In this document: one piece after another, positions 1-5,529 of the stretch
Layout: each line of letters opens with the position of its first letter
Position numbering within the stretch: the first letter of the stretch is position 1
From: an uncultured Sphingomonadales bacterium
GTDB taxonomy: Bacteria; Pseudomonadota; Alphaproteobacteria; Sphingomonadales; Sphingomonadaceae
Reading direction: 5' to 3'
NCBI GenBank assembly: GCA_903868655.1
Contig: CAIPWG010000090.1
Coordinates: forward strand, 1-8,087
Length of the DNA: 8,087 nucleotides
Notes under the pieces: model-generated
The model's database searches: none
What the model saw: only the letters and a program-made list of their open reading frames with translations
Told to the model about the DNA's origin: nothing
Program-made: the position numbers and the translations under genes

Positions 1-75
1 CTGGCGCACGCCGATCACGCACCACGGGCACATCACATCCGACCAGATGTCGATGGTGACAGGGTGCGCGGTCAT
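1..75 (-). CDS. DsbA family oxidoreductase, FrnE type (5' end only, cut by window edge)
   Basis: Only the first 25 codons are present; the gene continues beyond base 1. The translation starts MTAHPVTIDIWSDVMCPWC, and the run of short beta strand followed by WSDVxCPWC with the redox pair C16/C19 is the hallmark of the FrnE/2-hydroxychromene-2-carboxylate isomerase branch of the DsbA thioredoxin fold. There is no signal peptide, so it should act in the cytoplasm, probably as a disulfide oxidoreductase or isomerase; the true substrate cannot be told. It starts with ATG at 75-73, and that ATG overlaps the TGA of nudC as ATGA, so it is the fourth gene of the mutY operon and probably translationally coupled to nudC. 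Family assignment rests on the N-terminus alone. Confidence 0.85.
   Translation of the reverse strand, partial: MTAHPVTIDIWSDVMCPWCVIGVRQ
72..75 (-). promoter_or_regulatory. ATGA stop/start overlap between nudC and the FrnE-type gene
   Basis: On the minus strand the four bases ATGA hold the start ATG (75-73) of the FrnE-type gene and the stop TGA (74-72) of nudC. Such overlaps usually mean that a terminating ribosome re-initiates on the next gene. Only a weak GGTGG-like ribosome site lies upstream, inside the last nudC codons, which fits coupling. Confidence 0.8.
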
Positions 76-962
76 TGGCGCAACCACCAGCGCAGCAGAT
101 GATGCGCAATCGCAAACGGGGGCGGTGCGACAAACCCCGCGCTGTCGTCACCGCGCATCGCGGCCACCACATCGTCGCGGGTGAACCAGCGCGCGTCGTC
201 GAGTTCGGTGCGATCAATCGTCACCGCATCATCGTCGGCAAAGGCATGGCACGCGATCATCAGCGACGAGGGGAACGGCCAGGGTTGACTGGCAACATAG
301 CGCACATCGCGCACCACAATCCCGGCCTCTTCGGAAATCTCGCGCGCTACGGCTTCTTCGATGGTTTCGCCCGGTTCGACAAATCCCGCCAGCGCCGAGT
401 AACGCCGTGGCGGAAACCGGGGCTGACGCCCAAGCAACAGGCGGCCTTCGTGTTCCACAGTCATGATCGTAACCGGATCGACGCGGGGAAAATGTTCAGC
501 GCGGCACGCGGCATTGGTACACGTACGCTGCCATCCGCCCTTGCCCAGCACGGTGCCATGGCCGCAGCGCGCACAAAACCGGTGCCGCGCATGCCAATCG
601 ACCAGAGCCTTGGCCGCACCATAGATCGCCAGATCGGGCGGGCTGAGCAGACCCATGACTTGCCACAGCCGGGGATCGGGCGGCGCGGTGCTGCCCACCC
701 CCACCAATTTGGGGTCAACGCTGGCGAAACACGCACGACCATCGGGGGCCAGACCCAGAAACACCAGTTCGGCGGCAGGATCGGCATCGGCCAGCGTGCC
801 CCAGGCAAGCCCGCCATCCACCGCCATTTGCGGCGCCAGGCCATCGAGCAGCAGCAACCGCGCGCGCCAATTGGTCAGCGCGGCAAGCTTTTCGGGATCG
901 GCGCGCACCGCATCGGCGCGATCGATCACCGAACCGCTGAACGCAATCGTCGGATCGGTCAT
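72..962 (-). CDS. nudC: NADH pyrophosphatase / NAD-cap hydrolase, Nudix family
   Basis: A 296-residue NudC. It splits NAD(H) into NMN(H) and AMP, and in bacteria also removes NAD caps from RNA; it acts in the cytoplasm as a Mg/Mn-dependent enzyme. Visible parts in order: an N-terminal domain (about 1-125), a zinc ribbon with C130-x2-C133 and C148-x4-C153, then the Nudix domain with a perfect box at 193-215 (G193, E199, R207-E208, E211-E212, G214-I215). The NudC signature SQPWPFPS follows at 225-232 and separates NADH pyrophosphatases from other Nudix enzymes. It is somewhat longer than the E. coli protein (257 aa), mainly at the N-terminus. The start ATG at 962-960 overlaps the stop of the upstream hydrolase as ATGA and has an AAAAGG site seven bases upstream. 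The second pair of the zinc ribbon is spaced by four residues rather than two. Confidence 0.95.
   Translation of the reverse strand: MTDPTIAFSGSVIDRADAVRADPEKLAALTNWRARLLLLDGLAPQMAVDGGLAWGTLADADPAAELVFLGLAPDGRACFASVDPKLVGVGSTAPPDPRLWQVMGLLSPPDLAIYGAAKALVDWHARHRFCARCGHGTVLGKGGWQRTCTNAACRAEHFPRVDPVTIMTVEHEGRLLLGRQPRFPPRRYSALAGFVEPGETIEEAVAREISEEAGIVVRDVRYVASQPWPFPSSLMIACHAFADDDAVTIDRTELDDARWFTRDDVVAAMRGDDSAGFVAPPPFAIAHHLLRWWLRQ
959..962 (-). promoter_or_regulatory. ATGA stop/start overlap between the serine hydrolase gene and nudC
   Basis: The minus-strand ATGA holds the nudC start (962-960) and the TGA stop of the serine hydrolase gene (961-959). This is the first of two consecutive identical overlaps in the operon and suggests translational coupling. 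Confidence 0.8.
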
Positions 963-2260
963 GCAGCGGCCTTTTGACCGAACAGATCGGCGCGGACGGC
1001 AGCGGCAAATTCATCACCGATCGGAAAGGCTGATGAAGGCATATATTGCACCCACAGCCCCGCACTGGCACGCCCGCGAAAGCTGACAAAACCGACTGTA
1101 CCAGCCGCGCCCGACCAACCATATGTGCCGGCATCTTCGCCCACACCAACCCGGCCGCCTGCTCCAAACCCGCCGGGGCGGCCAAACATTTTTGACCCGA
1201 TCAGCGCAGGTGGCAGCAGGTCGCTGGTCCCGAGCCGCACCGCGCGTTCGTTCATGACGCGACGTCCGTCGAGCATACCGTAATTGAGCACCATCTGCAG
1301 GAACCGGTCATAATCGCGCGGGCTGGTTACCAGCCCGGCCCCGCCGAACGGATAGGCCGGCGGATCGAGATAAATCGAGCTCGCTGCCGGATCGATCGGC
1401 ACCAGCTTGTCCTTGATCACGCCGTAATTGGTGGTCAACCGACCTGCGTTTTGCGGGGCAACCTGAAAGCCGGAGCTGGACATGCCGCAAGGGCCAAAAA
1501 TGCGTTCGGCGACAACGGCGTCGAAGGGTTTTCCGGTGATCACTTCAATGACCCGGCCCAACAGATCGAGCGAAACCGAATAAGACCACATCGTGCCGGG
1601 TTCGTAGACCAGCGGCATTTCCGCCAGCTTGTCGGCAAAAGCGGCCAGGCTGGGCAAAGGCTTGCCCACGGCAAGACCCGGGATCGCCATACGGCTGACT
1701 TCGGCGGGAACCAGCCCGTTGGCTTCATAAGCGGCCTTGAGCGGGCCGGTCTGGATGATCGAATAGCCAAGCCCCGAGGTATGCGTCAGCAAATGCCGAA
1801 TGGTGATCGGCGTCTTGGCCGGGCGCAGATCGGTGATTGACCCGTCGGGTGTCACCTGCACTTGCATCTTGGCATATTTGGGCAGGATATCGGCCAGCGG
1901 CGTATCAAGCGTCAGCTTGCCCTCATCGATCAGCATCATCGTGACCATGCCGGTGATCGGCTTGGTCATCGAATAGGCGCGATAAAGACTGTCGGAGCCG
2001 GCCAAACGTGGATCGCCCAGCGTCTGAACCCCGCGCGCGATCACCGATTGAACGCCCGCACGGTTGATCAGCGATACGACCCCGGGCAATTTCCCGGTGT
2101 CAACGTAATCGTGCGCCAGTTTGGTCAGATGGGGATACAGCGCTTCGACATCGGGCGCGGCAAAGGCCATGCGCGGCATGAGGCCTGCGCCACCCGCCAA
2201 CAGCGCGCCGCCGAGAAATCCGCGCCGTGAAACAGCAGCGTCAAACGCATGTGCAGCCAT
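959..2260 (-). CDS. Tat-exported serine hydrolase, class C beta-lactamase / family VIII esterase fold
   Basis: 433 residues. The start at 2260 is preferred over an upstream in-frame TTG because it has GGGGAG four bases upstream and begins directly with a twin-arginine signal: S11-R12-R13-G14-F15-L16, a hydrophobic stretch, then an AFA-A cleavage site near residue 34. Export as a folded protein to the periplasm is therefore likely. The serine hydrolase motifs are clear: S97-x-x-K100 (SMTK, nucleophile and general base), H156-L-L-T-H-T-S-G-L, Y227 in YSVSLDLLGRV, and the third motif WSG at 382-384 in GWSGAAGT. In class C beta-lactamases the second motif is YxN; here it reads YSV, which with the W-x-G third motif points to an esterase or peptidase-like role rather than penicillin breakdown. 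The substrate is unknown. It is the second gene of the operon, 19 bases after mutY, and overlaps nudC by four bases. Confidence 0.9.
   Translation of the reverse strand: MAAHAFDAAVSRRGFLGGALLAGGAGLMPRMAFAAPDVEALYPHLTKLAHDYVDTGKLPGVVSLINRAGVQSVIARGVQTLGDPRLAGSDSLYRAYSMTKPITGMVTMMLIDEGKLTLDTPLADILPKYAKMQVQVTPDGSITDLRPAKTPITIRHLLTHTSGLGYSIIQTGPLKAAYEANGLVPAEVSRMAIPGLAVGKPLPSLAAFADKLAEMPLVYEPGTMWSYSVSLDLLGRVIEVITGKPFDAVVAERIFGPCGMSSSGFQVAPQNAGRLTTNYGVIKDKLVPIDPAASSIYLDPPAYPFGGAGLVTSPRDYDRFLQMVLNYGMLDGRRVMNERAVRLGTSDLLPPALIGSKMFGRPGGFGAGGRVGVGEDAGTYGWSGAAGTVGFVSFRGRASAGLWVQYMPSSAFPIGDEFAAAVRADLFGQKAAA
970..975 (-). promoter_or_regulatory. Ribosome binding site of nudC inside the end of the upstream gene
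   Basis: Minus strand reads AAAAGG, then seven bases, then the nudC ATG. It lies within the last codons of the serine hydrolase gene and supports the choice of the overlapping ATG as the nudC start. Confidence 0.6.
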
Positions 2261-2264
2261 AATT

Positions 2265-2270
2265 CTCCCC
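2265..2270 (-). promoter_or_regulatory. Ribosome binding site of the serine hydrolase gene
   Basis: Minus strand reads GGGGAG-AATT-ATG. This strong Shine-Dalgarno sequence sits in the 19-base gap after the mutY stop and decides the start at 2260, which also gives an intact Tat signal. Confidence 0.8.
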
Positions 2271-2279
2271 AACTCAAGT

Positions 2280-3338
2280 TTATCGCAAGGCGATCGCCAA
2301 CCGCGCCACTTTGGCAAACACAGTCGGCAACCCGGCGTCGTCAATCCGTTCGAGCGACCAGAATTCGCCCTCTGGCCCGCCGGGCCAAGGGTGGACCATT
2401 TCGCCGTCTTGGCAAAGCATCAATTGCAAATCGAGGTCGAAATGGGTGAAACTGTGCCGCACCACCCCACTCGTGCGCCAGTCGCCTGCAAAGGGTGGTG
2501 TGCCATCGCCATCGCCGCGCGCCGACCAGCCATCATCGGGCAGTGCGCGCATCCCGCCCAGCATGCCCTTGTCCGGTCGCCGCACCAGCCACACCGCGCC
2601 ATCGCGTTCGATCCACCAGGCATGGCCGATGCGCTGCGGCTTGGCCTTCTTGGCCAGCTTGGCAGGCAAAGTTTCCGCCAGTCCCCGCGCATGGGCCTGA
2701 CAATCCTCCCGCAACGGGCACAACAGGCAGCGCGGATTGCGCGCGGTGCATACAGTTGCCCCCAGATCCATCATCGCCTGCGCAAAATCACCGGCACGCG
2801 AGGCTGGGGTAATCGTGGCAGTGGCCGCACGGATCGCCGGGCGCGCGGCGGGCAAGGGTTCGGTGATCGCAAACACCCGCGACACGACCCGTTCGACATT
2901 GGCATCAACCACCACGGTCGACCGATCAAACGCAATCGCGGCAACCGCGGCCGCCGTATAAGCCCCCAGCCCCGGCAGCGCGCGCAGGCCCGCCTCATCG
3001 TCGGGAAACCCACCCAAGCGCGCGACTTCCCGCGCGCACGCGATCAGATTACGCGCCCGGCTGTAATACCCAAGCCCGGCCCAGGCCGCCATGACATCGG
3101 CCTCATCCGCGGCGGCAAGCGTCAGAACCGTCGGCCAGCGTTCGACAAATTTGGCAAAATAGGGTTGCACTGCCGCCACCGTGGTCTGTTGCAGCATAAC
3201 CTCGGACAACCACACCCGATAAGGATCGGGTGGCGGCATGCCGGGCGGGCTGCGCCATGGCAGCACCCGCGCGTTGCGGTCGTACCACGCCAACAGCGCA
3301 AAGGATGGGGAACGTTCGGTGTGAGTGCTGGCCTGCAT
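2280..3338 (-). CDS. mutY: A/G-specific adenine glycosylase
   Basis: A 352-residue MutY, which removes adenine mispaired with 8-oxoguanine during base excision repair. In order: E46 in WLSEVMLQQT (catalytic acid), the helix-hairpin-helix LPGLGAYTA at 121-129 with Y127 at the position of the transition-state tyrosine of Gram-positive MutY, the catalytic aspartate D145 in VDANVERV, the [4Fe-4S] ligands C197-x6-C204-x2-C207-x5-C213, and a C-terminal Nudix-like 8-oxoG recognition domain (about 238-350) with GMLGGM at 258-263 and the HSFTHF motif at 295-300. All key residues are present. The ATG at 3338 is chosen because the conserved family N-terminus (FALLAWYDRNARVLPWR) begins about 12 residues later; the ribosome site is weak, and an upstream in-frame TTG at 3392 would overlap the divergent gene. 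It leads the minus-strand operon. The stop TAA at 2282-2280 lies 19 bases before the next gene. Confidence 0.97.
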   Translation of the reverse strand: MQASTHTERSPSFALLAWYDRNARVLPWRSPPGMPPPDPYRVWLSEVMLQQTTVAAVQPYFAKFVERWPTVLTLAAADEADVMAAWAGLGYYSRARNLIACAREVARLGGFPDDEAGLRALPGLGAYTAAAVAAIAFDRSTVVVDANVERVVSRVFAITEPLPAARPAIRAATATITPASRAGDFAQAMMDLGATVCTARNPRCLLCPLREDCQAHARGLAETLPAKLAKKAKPQRIGHAWWIERDGAVWLVRRPDKGMLGGMRALPDDGWSARGDGDGTPPFAGDWRTSGVVRHSFTHFDLDLQLMLCQDGEMVHPWPGGPEGEFWSLERIDDAGLPTVFAKVARLAIALR

Positions 3339-3363
3339 GACCCGGCTATGGCATGGCCTGCAT
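3329..3363. repeat. Perfect 10-base direct repeat spanning the divergent mutY / dciA-like start sites
   Basis: TGGCCTGCAT occurs at 3329-3338 and again at 3354-3363, 25 bases apart. The left copy ends on the mutY start codon (CAT read on the plus strand) and the right copy lies just before the ATG of the DUF721 gene at 3368. With only 29 bases between the two start codons, this region must carry control signals for one or both operons, or those signals lie in coding sequence. I see no clear -35/-10 pair here. The repeat is visible; any role as an operator is inference. Confidence 0.45.
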
Positions 3364-3367
3364 CGTG

Positions 3368-3931
3368 ATGGAACGTGATCGCAAGGGTTCAAAACCGGAC
3401 AGCAAAGCGCCAGCGCGCGCCTACGAACGCGCGCGCGGTGGTGAAGCGCGCATGATCGGCGATCTGATGCCCGCTATCGGGCGCACCGCGTTCCGCCGTT
3501 TTGGCTTTGTGCAATCGAGTGTCGTCACCCGCTGGCCCGAAATTGTCGGCGCCGCGCATGCCCGCCATTGCGCGCCCGAGTCGATCCGTTTTCCCGTCGG
3601 CGAAAAATCGGCCGGCACGTTGCATCTGGTGGTCAGCCCGGCGCATGCCCCGATCATCCAGCATGTCGTTCCCGAGATTATCGAACGGGTGAACCGGTTT
3701 TTCGGGTATCGCGCAGTTGCCCAGGTGCGGATGCGCCAGGGCGTTGTCGATGGACCGCGCGCCGCGGCACCCGCAGGCCCGCCACCCGCGCTGCGCCCGG
3801 TGCCGATCGAATTGGGTGACAGTTTGCGCGACGTTGGCGATCCCGAATTGCGCGCCGTGCTCGAATCGCTGGCACGAAGCCTTGATCAGGCAGCCGAAAA
3901 TCGGGCAAAGCAGGATCGCAAACCGCGCTGA
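3368..3931 (+). CDS. dciA: DUF721 domain protein, likely DciA-type replicative helicase loader
   Basis: 187 residues if started at the ATG at 3368; an ATG at 3353 would add five residues, and neither has a good ribosome site. The DUF721 core spans about 27-125: a helix with IGRTAFRRFGF, the conserved W56 in TRWPEIVG, CAPESIRFPVGE, a strand LHLVVS, HAPIIQHVVPEIIERVNRFFGY, and VRMRQG. This fold is that of DciA, which binds the DnaB replicative helicase and helps place it on DNA; DciA replaces DnaC-type loaders in many bacteria, including Caulobacter. The remainder (126-187) is a Pro/Ala-rich linker, a short acidic helix (DPELRAVLESLARSLDQ) and a basic tail KQDRKPR, plausible for a flexible partner-binding arm. 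It heads the plus-strand operon leading to smc and is divergent from mutY. Domain identity is firm; the DciA function is inferred from family. Confidence 0.8.
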   Translation: MERDRKGSKPDSKAPARAYERARGGEARMIGDLMPAIGRTAFRRFGFVQSSVVTRWPEIVGAAHARHCAPESIRFPVGEKSAGTLHLVVSPAHAPIIQHVVPEIIERVNRFFGYRAVAQVRMRQGVVDGPRAAAPAGPPPALRPVPIELGDSLRDVGDPELRAVLESLARSLDQAAENRAKQDRKPR

Positions 3932-3965
3932 GGCAAAACCGGCCTGCTTCGCAGTCTGGACAGAC

Positions 3966-3969
3966 AGGA
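3966..3969 (+). promoter_or_regulatory. Ribosome binding site of the first dsbA-like gene
   Basis: AGGA lies seven bases before the ATG at 3977, in the 45-base gap after the DUF721 stop. It favours the first of two consecutive ATG codons. Confidence 0.55.
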
Positions 3970-3976
3970 CACGGCA

Positions 3977-4699
3977 ATGATGAAGACGCTTGGACAATCA
4001 ATCCTGTTCGCTGCGGCCATGGGGTTGATGCTGGTGACCCCGCAAACCCAGGCCAAGCCGCCCGTCCATGCCCAGAGCCGAACGACCGACTGGAACAACA
4101 CCGTCACGCGGACTGCCAACGACAGCTATGTTCTGGGCAATCCAGCCGCGCCGCTTCATCTGGTCGCCTATCTCAGCTTTACCTGCCCACATTGCGCCGA
4201 ATTCGAACAGCAGGCCGCGGCACCGCTCAGCATTGGCATGATCGGCCCCGGCAAAGGTTCTTATGAAATTCGTCCGTTCTTGCGCAATGGGCTGGATGTG
4301 GTCGCTACGCTGTTGGCCGAATGCGGTCCGCCGTCGAAATTTTTTGGCAACACGCAATTGCTGCTGGCCAAGCAACGGGAATGGATCGAACCCATCGGCA
4401 AGCTGACCGATGCGCAAAAGGCGCGCTGGGATGCGCCCGATTTTGGCACCAAGATGCGCGCCATCGCGTCAGATCTTGGGCTTTACGCGCTGATGGAGCG
4501 GCGTGGCTACGCGCGGGCAGAGCTTGATCGCTGCCTTGCCGACAAACCCTTGGCCGACCGCATTGCCAAACACACCGAATATGCGGCCGAAAAAGAAGGC
4601 ATCAACGGCACGCCTGGCTTTCTGATCGACGGTTCGCCGCTGATCGCAACGTATACTTGGGAAACTCTCAAGCCACAGCTTGACGCCCGCCTTCGCTAA
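3977..4699 (+). CDS. Secreted DsbA family thiol:disulfide oxidoreductase (CPHC)
   Basis: 240 residues with a Sec signal peptide: Met-Met-Lys, a hydrophobic stretch of about 15 residues, and a probable cleavage site at QAKA-like TQA-K near residue 26. The mature protein has the DsbA thioredoxin fold with the inserted helical domain: VLGNPAAPLHLVAYLSF leads into the active site C70-P71-H72-C73, identical to the CPHC of E. coli DsbA, and the cis-proline is P213 in GTPGFLIDG. It should oxidise or isomerise disulfides of exported proteins in the periplasm. An extra cysteine pair, C116 and C186, sits in the helical region; a second disulfide of this kind is known from alphaproteobacterial DsbA such as Wolbachia alpha-DsbA1. 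It is a paralogue of the next gene and lies in the dciA-dsbA-dsbA-smc cluster. No dsbB partner is in the window. Confidence 0.92.
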   Translation: MMKTLGQSILFAAAMGLMLVTPQTQAKPPVHAQSRTTDWNNTVTRTANDSYVLGNPAAPLHLVAYLSFTCPHCAEFEQQAAAPLSIGMIGPGKGSYEIRPFLRNGLDVVATLLAECGPPSKFFGNTQLLLAKQREWIEPIGKLTDAQKARWDAPDFGTKMRAIASDLGLYALMERRGYARAELDRCLADKPLADRIAKHTEYAAEKEGINGTPGFLIDGSPLIATYTWETLKPQLDARLR

Positions 4700-4767
4700 C
4701 CTTGTTTTGGACCCATGCAGCGCGCCCGCCGGGATCGCCGCATAACACCGGAAAGCTGAACGACCCG

Positions 4768-5517
4768 ATGAAACCCCTCAATTTCGCTCTGGCTGCTGCC
4801 TTGATGCCGCTTGCGTTCGGACTGGCCGCTTGCAGCAAAAAGGCCGATACTGCTGTCGTTGCCGATACTGCGCTGGCCAAAGTCGCTCCGCCCGCGGGCA
4901 AGCAATGGAGCGATGTGATCAGCCCGACCGCCGATGGCGGTACGCTGATGGGCAATCCCAATGCGCCGTTGAAACTGGTCGAATATGCCGCGCTTTCGTG
5001 TTCGCACTGCGCCGCATTTTCGGTCGAAGGCTTTCCCAAATTGCGCGACGATTACGTCAACAGTGGCCGTTTGAGCTATGAACTGCGGTTCTTCATGCTC
5101 AACCCGCTCGATGTGCCATCAGTGGTGTTGGCCACCTGCAACAACGCGCCTGATACCGTGATCCCGATGGCCGAACAATTCTGGGCCTGGCAGCCGACAA
5201 TGTTCGCCAATCTGAAATCCGCCGGCGAAGAAGCGATGAAGTCTGTGCAAGCCATGCCTGCCAACCAGCGTCCGGCGGTGATTGCACGGCTGACCGGCAT
5301 GAATGATTTCTTTGCCCAGCGCGGCATCGCCACCGGCCAGGGCGCACAATGCCTGAGCGACACCAGCCGCGCCACGTCGCTTGCCGCACAGACCCAAAAG
5401 GCGCAGTCCGACTTCAACGTCACAGGAACGCCCGCGTTCATTCTCAACGGCCGCAACCTTGAGGTCGCCAATTGGGACGGGCTGCAACCGCTGCTGCAAA
5501 AAGCCGGCGCCCGCTAA
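4768..5517 (+). CDS. DsbA family thioredoxin-fold lipoprotein (CSHC)
   Basis: 249 residues, starting at the ATG at 4768 because this gives a proper type II signal: Met-Lys-Pro, a hydrophobic core and the lipobox L19-A20-A21-C22, so C22 should be lipidated. Residue +2 is serine, which does not signal inner-membrane retention by the E. coli rule. An upstream in-frame TTG at 4702 would bury the signal and is rejected. After a short linker, LMGNPNAPLKLVEYAAL leads into the active site C78-S79-H80-C81, and the cis-proline is P222 in TGTPAFILNG. The extra cysteines C124 and C195 match the pair in the neighbouring paralogue. CSHC instead of CPHC should shift the redox potential and the oxidase/isomerase balance. 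The GGAAAG ribosome site is rather distant (12 bases). It is 68 bases after its paralogue and 12 bases before smc. Confidence 0.9.
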   Translation: MKPLNFALAAALMPLAFGLAACSKKADTAVVADTALAKVAPPAGKQWSDVISPTADGGTLMGNPNAPLKLVEYAALSCSHCAAFSVEGFPKLRDDYVNSGRLSYELRFFMLNPLDVPSVVLATCNNAPDTVIPMAEQFWAWQPTMFANLKSAGEEAMKSVQAMPANQRPAVIARLTGMNDFFAQRGIATGQGAQCLSDTSRATSLAAQTQKAQSDFNVTGTPAFILNGRNLEVANWDGLQPLLQKAGAR

Positions 5518-5519
5518 GG
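5516..5519 (+). promoter_or_regulatory. Ribosome binding site of smc overlapping the upstream stop codon
   Basis: AAGG includes the last two bases of the TAA stop of the lipoprotein gene and lies ten bases before the smc ATG. Together with the 12-base gap it indicates co-transcription and probably coupled translation. Confidence 0.5.
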
Positions 5520-5529
5520 CGCGCGATCA

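Noticed and set aside
75..977. Plus-strand open frame of 300 codons opposite nudC
   Set aside because: It is the GC-rich antisense shadow of nudC. Its translation is full of Arg, His, Gly and Gln with no recognisable domain, while the minus strand gives a complete Nudix enzyme.
3310..3317. Palindrome GAACGTTC near the mutY start, and GAAC-N12-GTTC at 3371-3390, as possible LexA sites
   Set aside because: Alphaproteobacterial LexA boxes are GTTC-N7-GTTC direct repeats; neither arrangement matches, and an 8-base palindrome is expected by chance.
2121..3368. Plus-strand open frame of 415 codons opposite mutY
   Set aside because: Longer than mutY itself but an antisense shadow: Arg/Pro/His-rich with no motif, whereas the minus strand carries every MutY catalytic and Fe-S residue.
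4700..4767. 68-base gap between the two dsbA-like genes as a possible terminator or promoter
   Set aside because: I find no stable stem followed by a T-run and no convincing -35/-10 pair; it looks like an ordinary intra-operon spacer.
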